NCBI GenBank assembly: GCA_019508225.1
Contig: JAEKLZ010000181.1
Coordinates: forward strand, 1 to 37,928
DNA from: Inquilinus limosus
Lineage (GTDB): Bacteria; Pseudomonadota; Alphaproteobacteria; DSM-16000; Inquilinaceae
Reading direction: 5' to 3'
DNA length: 37,928 nt
Each line of letters opens with the position of its first letter. Within the stretch, counting starts at the first letter, position 1. Positions 1 through 7,712 of the stretch are shown here, one piece after another. The translations under genes and the position numbers were made by a program. Under the pieces are notes generated by a model. It worked only from the letters and a program-made list of their open reading frames with translations. It ran no database searches and was not told where the DNA came from.

Positions 1-391
1 ACTCTTCCCGTTGCGACATCCGCGAACACTCCTGAAACGGCATGCGGCCTCCTTCGCCTCATGCCGCAAGTGTCCACCATGTCCCCGAACACCTGTTCAC
101 TATCTCCCCGGTCCATACAGCGGGAGGGGGTAGGGGGAGTGGGTTTCTGCAGCCCAGACCGGCAGCAGCCGGCATCCGGCGTTCATCCAGCCCCTCTCCG
201 CGCGCGGACGCGCGCATAGACCCCTCCCCCTTCCCCCCTCCCGCAAGGGGAGGGGGAGAGTGGAAAAGCGTGCAGGCTGGTGATCGCAGGCCTCTCCGCA
301 ACGCTGGTCCCGACCCTTCGCCGCCCTGCCCGCTTGCCCGAGCCGCTAGGATGAGGCACCCCGACTCGCGCGGGGCGGGAGGAAGCAAAAA
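1..391. other. Intergenic region without a credible gene
   Basis: No reading frame here looks like a protein. The open frames at 42-395 (+) and 59-418 (-) are low-complexity Arg/Pro/Ser translations of GC-rich DNA that overlap each other on opposite strands. What can be seen is a 7-bp inverted repeat (38-44 with 60-66), several G-rich and C-rich runs between about 115 and 260, and a hairpin at 234-256. A Shine-Dalgarno-like GAGGAAG lies just before the exporter start at 392. Confidence 0.6.
234..256. repeat. REP-like hairpin
   Basis: A perfect 9-bp stem (CCCCCTCCC with GGGAGGGGG) closes on a GCAAG loop, inside a longer C-rich/G-rich stretch. The loop resembles that of the CCTCTCCCGCAAGCGGGAGAGG palindromes at 13749-13770 and 13854-13875, so it may be a degenerate member of the same intergenic repeat family. 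No T-tract follows, so an intrinsic terminator is less likely. Confidence 0.4.
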
Positions 392-1870
392 ATGAACCTG
401 ACCCAGTCCGAGATCCACACCATCGTGCTCGGCGCCCTGCTGGCGCTGTTCCTATCCGCGCTGGACCAAACGATCGTCGCCACCGCCCTGCCCTCGATCG
501 GGCGCGAGCTCGGCGATTTCGAGCTGATCTCCTGGGTCGTCACCGCCTATCTGCTGACCTCGACCTGCGCCACGCCGATCCTCGGCAAGCTCAGCGACCT
601 GTACGGCCGCCGGCTGATGCTGCTGGGCTGCCTGATCGTGTTCCTGGTCGCCTCGGCGCTGTGCGCGCTGTCCACCTCGATGACCATGCTGATCGCGTCG
701 CGCGCGCTGCAGGGGCTGGGTGGCGGCGGCCTGCTGACCCTGGCCCAGACGGTGATCGCCGATGTCGTGGCGCCGCGCGAGCGCGGCCGCTACGCCGCCT
801 ATTTCGCCACGGTCTGGGCCGGCTCCGCCCTGATCGGCCCGACCCTGGGCGGCGTCCTCACCCAATATGTCGGCTGGCCCTGGATCTTCTGGATCAACCT
901 GCCGCTGGGCCTGCTGGCGCTCGGCATCATCGACCGGGCGCTGCGCAAGCTGCCGGTGCCGCGGATCAAGGCGCGGATCGACTTCGTCTCGATCGCGCTG
1001 CTCACCGGCAGCACCGTCGCGCTGCTGCTGGGCCTGTCCTGGGGCGGCACGGCCTTCCCCTGGGCGTCGCTGCCGGTGGTCGCCGCGGTGGCGCTGGCCG
1101 GGCTCGGCGGCTGGCTGTTCTTCCGCCGCCAGGGCCGGGCGGACGAGCCGATCCTGCCGCCGCGCTTCCTCGGCGACGCCGTGGTCGGGCCGGTGCTGCT
1201 GTCGGTCTTCCTCGCCTTCGGCGGCTATCTGGTGCTGGCGGTGCTGGCGCCGACCTATCTGCAGGTGGCGCTGCAGGCCAGCACCGGCGAGGCCGGGCTG
1301 ATGATGATCCCGCTGATGGTGTCGACCACCATCACCGCCTCGCTGTCCGGCCGCTACATCACGCGCACGGGCACCTATCGCCGGCCACCGGTGATCGGCC
1401 TGCCGGTGGCGATCGCGGCGGCGCTGGTGCTGGCCGCGGCGGCGACGCATGCCACGCCGCTGGCCGCCACCGGCCTCTTGATGATCATCGGGCTCGGCGT
1501 CGGCCCGATCTTCCCGGCCAGCATGGTGGCGGCGCAGAACGCAGCGGCGGCGCGCGACCTCGGCGCGGTGACCGGCGCCGTCGGCTTCTCCCGCGCCCTC
1601 GGCGGCGCCATCCTGGTCGCCGGCGGCTCGGCCCTGGTGCTGGGCCTGATCGTGGCCTGGAGCCCGTCGGTCGCCTCGGTCTCGGGGCTGGAGGACTTGG
1701 TGCGCCGGCCGCTGGGCGAGGCCGAGCGCGGCGATGTCGCCCTGGCCTTCGCCGTGCTGTTCGCGGCGGTGGCAGCGGTGTTCGCCCTCAGCTTGGTAAC
1801 CTATCTGCGGGTCGAGCACCGGCCGCTGCGCAGCCAGACCCATGGCGGTGCCGACAGCGGGGCGGGTTAG
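392..1870 (+). CDS. MFS transporter, DHA2 (EmrB/QacA-type) drug exporter
   Basis: A 492-residue integral inner-membrane protein expected to export drugs or toxic organics by proton antiport. The hydrophobic profile fits about 14 membrane helices, as is usual for the DHA2 (14-TMS) family. LDQTIVATALPSI (residues 24-36) matches the conserved end of the first helix, and GKLSDLYGRR (65-74) is MFS motif A in the loop between helices 2 and 3. The ATG at 392 follows GAGGAAG by a good distance. The stop overlaps the end of the convergent MarR gene by 4 bp, so the two share a 3' boundary rather than a promoter. MarR proteins often control neighbouring exporters, but here the visible operator lies on the far side of marR. 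Substrate unknown. Confidence 0.9.
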   Translation: MNLTQSEIHTIVLGALLALFLSALDQTIVATALPSIGRELGDFELISWVVTAYLLTSTCATPILGKLSDLYGRRLMLLGCLIVFLVASALCALSTSMTMLIASRALQGLGGGGLLTLAQTVIADVVAPRERGRYAAYFATVWAGSALIGPTLGGVLTQYVGWPWIFWINLPLGLLALGIIDRALRKLPVPRIKARIDFVSIALLTGSTVALLLGLSWGGTAFPWASLPVVAAVALAGLGGWLFFRRQGRADEPILPPRFLGDAVVGPVLLSVFLAFGGYLVLAVLAPTYLQVALQASTGEAGLMMIPLMVSTTITASLSGRYITRTGTYRRPPVIGLPVAIAAALVLAAAATHATPLAATGLLMIIGLGVGPIFPASMVAAQNAAAARDLGAVTGAVGFSRALGGAILVAGGSALVLGLIVAWSPSVASVSGLEDLVRRPLGEAERGDVALAFAVLFAAVAAVFALSLVTYLRVEHRPLRSQTHGGADSGAG

Positions 1871-2340
1871 GGCTTGCCCCTGTCATCGCTGAAGGCGCGC
1901 AGGCCATCCAGCACGGCCCGCAGCCGGTCACGGCCGATGAGCTCGGCATAGCCGTCTTCGAGGCCCTTCATGACATCCAGGCTGTCGAGCATGAGCCGGG
2001 TTCCGGATTCGGTCAGTTCGAGCCGCCTCGTCCGCCCATCGGCCGGATCCCCCATCACACGGATATAACCCGCCGCCTCGAGCTCGGCTGCCAGCCGGCC
2101 CATCGCCTGCTTCGTCACACCCGCGCGCTCGGCCGCCTCGCTGATCGTCCCGCCGGCAAGCGGCATGTTCGAGAGCAGCGTCGTGTGCGTGGAGCGCAGC
2201 CCGCTGTAGCCGCGGGCGTGCAATCCCTCGACCACGTCGCGGTTGACGATCCGGGCCGCGCGCAGCAGCAGCTGACGCAAGTTCCGGCTTCTCGCCTCTT
2301 CTCTTCCGCCGGGCTCCGGACCGTCCGCATCTTGCGACAT
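1867..2340 (-). CDS. MarR family transcriptional regulator
   Basis: A 157-residue cytosolic winged-helix repressor. The recognition helix is around residues 76-93 (TKQAMGRLAAELEAAGYI). It is followed by the basic wing DPADGRTRRLELT, the most conserved MarR feature. Long helices at both ends fit the dimerisation domain. The ATG at 2340 is the first start after the divergent intergenic region. It lies directly beside a perfect two-arm palindrome (2342-2384) overlapping a plausible promoter, so autorepression and control of the divergent cupin gene are very likely. The natural ligand is probably a phenolic or other small organic molecule, as for many MarR proteins, but nothing in the sequence fixes it. 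Confidence 0.9.
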   Translation of the reverse strand: MSQDADGPEPGGREEARSRNLRQLLLRAARIVNRDVVEGLHARGYSGLRSTHTTLLSNMPLAGGTISEAAERAGVTKQAMGRLAAELEAAGYIRVMGDPADGRTRRLELTESGTRLMLDSLDVMKGLEDGYAELIGRDRLRAVLDGLRAFSDDRGKP

Positions 2341-2341
2341 A

Positions 2342-2384
2342 TGGTAACCTCAGGTTACTATCAGATTGTAACCTGAGGTTACCA
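2342..2384. promoter_or_regulatory. Tandem MarR operator and marR promoter
   Basis: Two 17-nt arms (2342-2358 and 2368-2384) are exact reverse complements separated by 9 nt. Each arm itself contains an odd palindrome, GTAACCTCAGGTTAC (2344-2358) and GTAACCTGAGGTTAC (2368-2382). This gives two dimer sites 24 bp apart centre to centre. On the minus strand TTGGTA (2385-2380) and GATAGT (2362-2357) with a 17-nt spacer make a reasonable sigma70 promoter for marR, covered by both sites. The same sites sit just upstream of the cupin gene at 2405. Confidence 0.8.
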
Positions 2385-2404
2385 ATTGATGGGAGGCCGT
2401 CGCA

Positions 2405-2749
2405 ATGAGCCGCAGGCAAAGCTTCATCCCTCCGGACGACCAGGTCTGGACAAAGATCGACTTCCTGCCGGGCGTCGAGCTGCTGCCCCTCGCGCAGCCT
2501 GTCCCGGACGGCTCGATTCATCGCGCCCGGCTGGCGACGGGGACGGTTATTCCCGTCCACGCCCATCCTGCCGACGAGTTCGTGCTCGTGCTTTCGGGCA
2601 CGGTCGAGACCGGCGGCCGGGTGTGTGACGCCGGCACGTTCTGGACCACCCCCGCCGGCACCAGGCAGGGACCGCACATTGCCCGCACCGCGGTCGAGCT
2701 GCTGACCGTGCGGCTGGGCGCATCGGGTCGGTTCGGCGAGGATGCGTGA
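2405..2749 (+). CDS. Cupin domain protein (MarR-controlled)
   Basis: A 114-residue single-domain cupin. The first cupin motif is visible as PVHAHPADEFVLVLSG: His52, His54 and Glu58 are the expected metal ligands, and His91 in QGPHIA is a candidate for the second-motif His. The size and the thin N-terminal extension resemble ChrR-like or small quercetinase-like cupins, but the substrate cannot be read. The ATG at 2405 follows GGGAGG (2391-2396) by about 8 nt. It diverges from marR across the tandem operator, so it is the most likely regulatory target. That suggests an enzyme or sensor acting on the compound that releases MarR. The functional link is inference. Confidence 0.85.
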   Translation: MSRRQSFIPPDDQVWTKIDFLPGVELLPLAQPVPDGSIHRARLATGTVIPVHAHPADEFVLVLSGTVETGGRVCDAGTFWTTPAGTRQGPHIARTAVELLTVRLGASGRFGEDA

Positions 2750-2770
2750 GGCCGGCGGCCAATCCCGGGC

Positions 2771-3682
2771 TCAGGGCTTCCTCTGCCAGATCGGCTCGAC
2801 GGCGAAGCGCTCGACCAGGAAATCCACCACCGCGCGCACCTTGGCGGCCAGGTTGCGGTTGTGCGGCCAGACGGCGTAGATCGCGCCGAACGGGTTCTCG
2901 TATTCGGTCAGCAGCGGCACCAGGCGCCCGTCGGCGAGGGCCGGGCCGACGATGAAGTCGGGCGACAGCGCCAGCCCGGCGCCGGCCAGCAGCGCCGCCA
3001 GCGTCACCTCGGCGTTGTTGGCGCGCAGCCGGCCGTCCACCCGCACCGTCTCCAGCCGCCCGTCGGGGCCGACGAACTCCCACTCGTTCTGGTCGGTGGC
3101 GTAGCTGTAGAGGATGCAGTCGTGCTGCAGCAGATCGGCCGGCACGCGCGGCACGCCGTGACGATCGAGATAGGCCGGCGCGGCGCAGACCACCCGCCGG
3201 CACGAGGCGATCCGTCGGGCCACCAGGCTTGAATCCTGCAGCCGGGTGATCCGGATCACCAGGTCGAAGCCCTCGGCCACGACGTCGACGAAGCGGTCCT
3301 CGAACAGCGCCTCGATCCGCAGCTCGGGCCATCGCGCCAGCATCTCCGGCACCAGCGGCGCCAGGTATTCGCGGCCGAAGCTGGCCGGCGCGCTCAGCCG
3401 CAGCAGGCCGCGCGGCTCGGCCGAGAGATGGCTGATCGCCCGCTCCGCCTCCTCCACTTCGCGGACGACGCGCAGGCAGCGCTCGTAGAAATCCTGCCCG
3501 GCATCGGTCGGGCTGAGGGTGCGGGTGGTGCGGTTCAGCAAGCGGGCGCCCAACCGGTCCTCCAGCTTCGCGATCTGCTTGCTGACCGCCGACTTCGACA
3601 GACCCAGCCGCGCCGCGGCGGCCGAGAAGCTGCGGCTGTCGACCACCTGGGCGAAGACGATCATGGCGCCGGGCATATCCAT
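2771..3682 (-). CDS. LysR family transcriptional regulator
   Basis: A 303-residue LysR-type regulator. The N-terminal helix-turn-helix covers about residues 15-45 (SFSAAAARLGLSKSAVSKQI). The linker helix and substrate-binding domain with GLLRLSAPASFGREYLAPL and RITRLQDSSLVARRI place it with the large group of LysR proteins often annotated as DsdC/AaeR-like. I chose the ATG at 3682; a TTG at 3691 is in frame but neither has a clear Shine-Dalgarno. It lies 32 bp downstream of a second LysR gene in the same direction and convergent with the cupin gene (21 bp apart), so the usual divergent target is missing. Its targets are unknown; co-transcription with the upstream regulator is possible. Confidence 0.88.
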   Translation of the reverse strand: MDMPGAMIVFAQVVDSRSFSAAAARLGLSKSAVSKQIAKLEDRLGARLLNRTTRTLSPTDAGQDFYERCLRVVREVEEAERAISHLSAEPRGLLRLSAPASFGREYLAPLVPEMLARWPELRIEALFEDRFVDVVAEGFDLVIRITRLQDSSLVARRIASCRRVVCAAPAYLDRHGVPRVPADLLQHDCILYSYATDQNEWEFVGPDGRLETVRVDGRLRANNAEVTLAALLAGAGLALSPDFIVGPALADGRLVPLLTEYENPFGAIYAVWPHNRNLAAKVRAVVDFLVERFAVEPIWQRKP

Positions 3683-3714
3683 CCGGCGCAAGGTCTACGA
3701 GGCGAAGCGCGGGG

Positions 3715-4614
3715 TCAACGATCCAGCGTCGCCTGGCCCAGAGTCGCCTGCTTCAGCGCGGCAATGGTCTCGCGCAGGCCGCGGCCCAGCGGCTTGTCGC
3801 GGCGCAGCACCAGGCCGAGCTGGCGGCCGAGGCGCGGCGACAGCGGATGCACCGCCAGCCCCGGCGCCTGCGCCACCGCCATGGCGGGCAGAATGGCGCA
3901 GCCGAGGCCGGCGCCGACCAGCTCCTTGATCGCTTCGACGCTGCCCAGCTCCATCACCGGCTTCAGGCTGACCCCGGCGCGCGCGAACCAGTCGTCAACG
4001 ATGCGCCGGGTCTGGCCGCCGGGCTCGTACAGCACGACCGGGCGGCCGGCCAGCGCCGCCGGCGTCACCACCGCCGGCAGGTCGTCGGCCTCGGCCGGGG
4101 CGACGGCGACGAACGCCTCCTCCAGCAGCGGCGTCACGACGAAGGCGCGGCCCGGCGCCGGCAGGGCGACCAGGCCGAGGTCGAGCGCGTTCTCCTCCAG
4201 CAGCCGCAGCACGTCGACGGCGTTGCCGGTCGAGACCACGATCTCGAGCGACGGCAGGCGGCGGCGCAGCGCCCGCAGCACCGGCGGCAGCAGGTAGATG
4301 CAGGCGGTGGCGCCGGTGCCGAGCCGCACCCGCCCGACCGACCCGCCGGCATGCGCGGCCATGGCTTCGACCACCGCCGCGACCTCGGCCTCGATCCGCC
4401 CGGCATGGACCAGCAGGTCCCGGCCCGCCGCGGTCGGCGTCGCCCGCCGCCCGACCCGCTCGACCAGCCGGACGCCGAGCCGGGCCTCGAGCTGCCGGAT
4501 CTGCAGGCTGACCGCCGGCTGGGTCAGGTTCAGCCGGGCCGCGGCGCCGGAGAAACTGCTGGCCCGCACCACCTCGGTGAAGGTGTGCAGCTGGTCGAGG
4601 CTGAGCCCGCGCAT
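3715..4614 (-). CDS. LysR family transcriptional regulator (CysL/CbbR-like)
   Basis: A 299-residue LysR protein. MRGLSLDQLHTFTEVV starts the protein and the helix-turn-helix follows (SFSGAAARLNLTQPAVSLQI, residues 20-39). The effector domain has a typical ligand loop (GTGATACIYLLPPVL) and the DLGLVALP strand. The open frame runs upstream to 4743, but the ATG at 4614 fits the family start and has AAGGGA about 9 nt before it. The 96-bp AT-richer gap to the divergent DUF1127 gene at 4711 contains a small ttgcg-aaag-cgcaa inverted repeat (4666-4679), so regulation of the DUF1127/GNAT/MFS genes is plausible. The closest functional subgroup is a guess from memory. Confidence 0.88.
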   Translation of the reverse strand: MRGLSLDQLHTFTEVVRASSFSGAAARLNLTQPAVSLQIRQLEARLGVRLVERVGRRATPTAAGRDLLVHAGRIEAEVAAVVEAMAAHAGGSVGRVRLGTGATACIYLLPPVLRALRRRLPSLEIVVSTGNAVDVLRLLEENALDLGLVALPAPGRAFVVTPLLEEAFVAVAPAEADDLPAVVTPAALAGRPVVLYEPGGQTRRIVDDWFARAGVSLKPVMELGSVEAIKELVGAGLGCAILPAMAVAQAPGLAVHPLSPRLGRQLGLVLRRDKPLGRGLRETIAALKQATLGQATLDR

Positions 4615-4710
4615 CCCAAAGAATCCCTTATGCTCTGCATTGAATATCGAAATTTCTCTTATCCGTTGCGAAAGCGCAATCTCGGCCCGTTCCCACCATG
4701 GCCCACGCCG

Positions 4711-4932
4711 ATGACTTGCCCCCTGCTGTCCGAGATGCTGCATTGGTTCGCCGCCGCGCCGCAGTCGCGCTGGCGCCAGGTCGAGATCCTGCGCGGCCTC
4801 GACGACCGGCGCCTGGCCGATCTCGGCATCAGCCGGGGCGAGGCGCTGCGCGGACGCCGCGATCTTGACGGCGCGGATGCCCTGACCGAGAGACCGAACC
4901 GACCATGCCCGATCGCCACCCCGCTGCCCTGA
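4711..4932 (+). CDS. DUF1127 small protein
   Basis: A 73-residue basic protein. The segment WRQVEILRGLDDRRLADLGI-SRGEA (about residues 21-45) is the DUF1127 signature: an arginine-rich helix followed by LxxLDDRxLxDIGISR. Small DUF1127 proteins in alphaproteobacteria are known to act in RNA turnover and phosphate or stress responses, for example CcaF1 in Rhodobacter; whether this one does is inference. The ATG at 4711 is the only good start. Its last 28 bases overlap the downstream GNAT gene in another frame, implying coupled translation. It is divergent from a LysR gene, which may control it. The C-terminal tail after residue 55 is unlike the family and probably disordered. Confidence 0.75.
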   Translation: MTCPLLSEMLHWFAAAPQSRWRQVEILRGLDDRRLADLGISRGEALRGRRDLDGADALTERPNRPCPIATPLP

Positions 4933-5483
4933 TCACCATCCGCGACGCGGCGGAGGCGGACCTGCCCGCGATCCAGGCAATCTACGCCCGGCACGTGCTG
5001 CACGGTTTCGCCAGCTTCGAGGAGGTGCCGCCGGGGACGGCGGAGCTGTCGGCGCGGCGGGCGGCGGTGCTGGCCCAGGGCCTGCCCTATCTGGCGGCGG
5101 AGCTCGATGGCCGGGTGGCCGGCTACGCCTATGCCGGCGCCTATCGGCCGCGCCCGGCCTATCGCCACACCATCGAGGATTCGGTCTATGTCGCCGATGG
5201 CCTGGCCGGCCGCGGCATCGGCCGGGCGCTGCTGGCGACGCTGATCGAGCGCTGCGAGGCCGGGCCCTGGCGCCAGATGGTGGCGGTGATCGGCGACACC
5301 GGCAACGCCGGCTCGATCGCGCTGCACGAGGCGCTGGGCTTCCGCCGGACCGGCATCCTGCAATCGGTCGGCTTCAAGTTCGGCCGCTGGGTCGACAGCG
5401 TGCTGATGCAGCGGCCGCTCGGCCCCGGCGACGCCACCCTGCCCGGGCCGTGGCCGGCCCCGGGCTCAGGCCGCGGCGCGTGA
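4905..5483 (+). CDS. GNAT N-acetyltransferase, phosphinothricin/methionine-sulfone type
   Basis: A 192-residue cytosolic acetyl-CoA-dependent N-acetyltransferase. It resembles the Pat/MnaT/YncA group, which acetylates phosphinothricin, methionine sulfone or methionine sulfoximine. Evidence is the order of blocks: TIRDAAEADLPAIQAIYARH near the N terminus, EDSVYVADGLAGRGIGRALL (about 89-108) with the RGIGRA pyrophosphate loop, and the N/G-S-x-x-LHEALGFRRTG motif, then VGFKFGRWVDSVLMQR. The last 20 residues (Pro/Gly/Ala rich) are an extra tail. The gene starts inside the DUF1127 3' end and overlaps the next MFS gene, so the three probably form one transcript; the carrier might export the acetylated product (inference). 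Confidence 0.88.
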   Translation: MPDRHPAALITIRDAAEADLPAIQAIYARHVLHGFASFEEVPPGTAELSARRAAVLAQGLPYLAAELDGRVAGYAYAGAYRPRPAYRHTIEDSVYVADGLAGRGIGRALLATLIERCEAGPWRQMVAVIGDTGNAGSIALHEALGFRRTGILQSVGFKFGRWVDSVLMQRPLGPGDATLPGPWPAPGSGRGA

Positions 5484-6673
5484 TCCGCCGCGGCACCGTC
5501 CTCGGACTCGGCCTCGCTCAGCTGGTCAGCTGGGGCACCACCTACTACCTGATCGGCGGCTTCGGGCCGCGGATCATCGCCGAGACCGGCTGGTCCCAGA
5601 CGCTGGTGCATGGCGGCTTCTCCGCCGCCCTCCTGGTGATGGGGTTGTCCTCGGCCCGGATCGGACGGCTGATCGACCGGCATGGCGGCCGCGCCGTGAT
5701 GGTGGCGGGGTCGCTGCTGTCGGCCCTCGGCTGCGCCGGCCTCGCTCTGGCGCACGACCCACTGGCCTATTACGCCGCCTGGCTGGTGCTGGGCCTGGCG
5801 ATGCGCTGCACCCTGTACGACGCCGCCTTCGCCGCGCTGGCGCGGATCGGCGGGGCGGCGGCACGCAAGCCGATGGCGCAGATCACGCTGCTCGGCGGCC
5901 TCGCCTCCACCGCCTTCTGGCCGATCGGCGAGCAGCTGGCCGCCGCTTTCGGCTGGCGCGGCGCGGTCCTCGCCTATGCCGGCTTCGCTTTGCTGACAAT
6001 CCCGCTGCATCTGAGTCTGCCCGCCGGCCGCGCCGAGCGCGCGCTGGACGCCAGGCCCACGCCCCGGCCCTTGGCCGAAACCCGGCGGAGCCCCTGGGTC
6101 GCCGGCGCGCTCTACGCCCTGATCGTGACCCTGACCAACATCCTGAACGCCGGCATGTCGGCGCATATGATCGGCATCCTGGCCGGGCTCGGCCTCGCGG
6201 CGCCGGTCGCGGTGTGGATCGCGACGCTGCGCGGCATCGGCCAGTCCGGCGCCCGGCTGGTCGAGGTGCTGTTCGGCGGCGGACTGTCGCCGCCGGCGCT
6301 GACCCTGGCGGCGGCGGCCCTGCTGCCGCTGTGCTTCCTGGCCGGGCTGTGGGGCGGGCAGGTGCCGGCGGCGGCGATCGCCTTCGCCCTGCTCTACGGT
6401 GCCGGCAACGGCCTCCTGACCATCACCCGCGGCACGCTGCCTTTGGTGCTGTTCGATCCGGGCCGCTACGGCGCGGTGGCCGGGCGGCTGCTGGTGCCGG
6501 GCTTCCTGTGCTCGGCCGCGGCGCCGATCGCCTATGCCGCGGTGATCGAAAGGCTGGGCGAGGCCGCGGCGCTGTGGCTGTCCGCCGTGCTAGCCGCTGT
6601 CACCCTGGCGGCTGGGGCGGCGCTGTGCGCCGTGGTCCGCGCCGGCCGGCCGGCGCCCGCGTCAGGCAGTTAG
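5480..6673 (+). CDS. MFS transporter
   Basis: A 397-residue, 12-helix major facilitator protein. The second-loop region SSARIGRLIDRHGGRAVM carries a degenerate motif A, and helices repeat through to the C terminus. I place the start at the GTG at 5480, which overlaps the GNAT stop as GTGA; an in-frame GTG at 5450 would add ten residues. The tight overlap indicates translational coupling with the acetyltransferase. The protein is not close to a transporter class whose substrate I can name. Its stop overlaps that of the convergent glycosyltransferase-like gene by 4 bp. Confidence 0.85.
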   Translation: MIRRGTVLGLGLAQLVSWGTTYYLIGGFGPRIIAETGWSQTLVHGGFSAALLVMGLSSARIGRLIDRHGGRAVMVAGSLLSALGCAGLALAHDPLAYYAAWLVLGLAMRCTLYDAAFAALARIGGAAARKPMAQITLLGGLASTAFWPIGEQLAAAFGWRGAVLAYAGFALLTIPLHLSLPAGRAERALDARPTPRPLAETRRSPWVAGALYALIVTLTNILNAGMSAHMIGILAGLGLAAPVAVWIATLRGIGQSGARLVEVLFGGGLSPPALTLAAAALLPLCFLAGLWGGQVPAAAIAFALLYGAGNGLLTITRGTLPLVLFDPGRYGAVAGRLLVPGFLCSAAAPIAYAAVIERLGEAAALWLSAVLAAVTLAAGAALCAVVRAGRPAPASGS

Positions 6674-7518
6674 GCGGAATTGGCCCAGTAGGCCTCGCGG
6701 CGGTCGACCACCAGGTCGTTGCGCCCGCTGTGGCCGGCATCCTTGCGGCCGCCTTTGACGTGGTCCATGAAGCGGCCGAGGCGCGAGTTGATCAGCACAT
6801 GCTTGGCTCGCGCGCCGATGCCTTCGGCGATGTCGTGCGATCGGTGGCCGGCCTGTTCGACCTGGCGGCGGACCACGTCGAACAGATAAGCGTCGTGGAA
6901 CTCGTATTCCCGGAACAGCCCGTCCTCGGTGTACAGCCGCTCGAACGCCGCCAGCATCTCCTGCGTCGCCGGGTGGCGCAGGTTGTAGGCGATGAAGCCG
7001 CATTCGGTGTAGGTCGGCCGCTGCAGATGGCCGACGAAGCAGTCCGGCGGGACGAAGCTCTCCAGCTCGTCCCAGCGCGGCGCGGCGAAGAACAGGCTGT
7101 CGGCATCGACCCAGATCAGCACGTCGCTGTCGCAGGTCTTGGCGGCGTGGAAGATGGCGAAAGCCTTGTGGGCGAAGCGCACCGCGTCCCAGCGAAAGCC
7201 GGCGCCCCAGGCGCGCTCGCCCAGCTTGATCCGGTTCTTGTAGGGGTTGCGCGACAGCTTGAAGCGGTAACGCTGGGTCTGGCCATGCGCCAGCGGGTTG
7301 TCGGCGTGGCGGCGCTTGAAGTCCATCAAGTCCGGACAGCTGTCGACCAGGTCGCGCACGATGATCCGGTCGCTCGGCAGCTCCGGCTGGAAGTTCTCGC
7401 GATAGAGGATCAGCGGGATCTCGTCCGGCCAGTGTCGATCGAAGGTCTCGATCATGCGGCGGCCGTATTCGGCATAGCCGGCGGCGTGACAGGTCGTGAC
7501 GACGGAGAATGTCCGCAT
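6670..7518 (-). CDS. Putative DxD glycosyltransferase
   Basis: A 282-residue protein with a GT-A-like layout: an N-terminal beta-alpha start (MRTFSVVTTCHAAGYAEYG), then at residues 132-140 DVLIWVDAD, a strand ending in a DxD metal/nucleotide-sugar motif (Asp138, Asp140). Conserved-looking YTECGFIAYNL and EYEFHDAYLFD follow. It resembles uncharacterised bacterial proteins distantly related to galactosyl/mannosyl transferases; donor and acceptor cannot be deduced. It has no signal peptide or membrane span. The open frame extends far upstream to 7923, but ATG 7518 gives the first protein-like residues; ATG 7551 is a possible alternative. It stands alone, with no polysaccharide genes nearby, and about 190 bp of non-coding DNA separates it from arsR. 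Confidence 0.6.
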   Translation of the reverse strand: MRTFSVVTTCHAAGYAEYGRRMIETFDRHWPDEIPLILYRENFQPELPSDRIIVRDLVDSCPDLMDFKRRHADNPLAHGQTQRYRFKLSRNPYKNRIKLGERAWGAGFRWDAVRFAHKAFAIFHAAKTCDSDVLIWVDADSLFFAAPRWDELESFVPPDCFVGHLQRPTYTECGFIAYNLRHPATQEMLAAFERLYTEDGLFREYEFHDAYLFDVVRRQVEQAGHRSHDIAEGIGARAKHVLINSRLGRFMDHVKGGRKDAGHSGRNDLVVDRREAYWANSA

Positions 7519-7712
7519 GAGCTCACTCGGTCGACGCACGGGCGTCACCATCTGGGGATTGCGCTGGCTTTGGGCTCGAAACACACGGGGGGCCGCTGCG
7601 TTCCCGAGCCTCTTCGGTGGGGGCACCATAGCCGGGCGAGCGGGAGACATGAAATTACCGTTTCGTAACCGGACGCATCGGGGGACCCGCGGATTTGCTG
7701 GCCTCGACAGCG

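Noticed and set aside
42..418. Two small opposite-strand frames at the left end
   Set aside because: Low-complexity, mutually overlapping, and lying over a hairpin-rich stretch.
452..1843. Long antisense open frame across the DHA2 exporter
   Set aside because: Arg/Gln/His/Gly-rich low-complexity translation that mirrors the codon bias of the real gene; no domain, and the sense frame has clear MFS motifs.
661..2376. Long plus-strand frame through the exporter and across marR
   Set aside because: Arg/Ala/Gly-rich shadow in a second frame of GC-rich DNA; it contradicts both well-supported genes.
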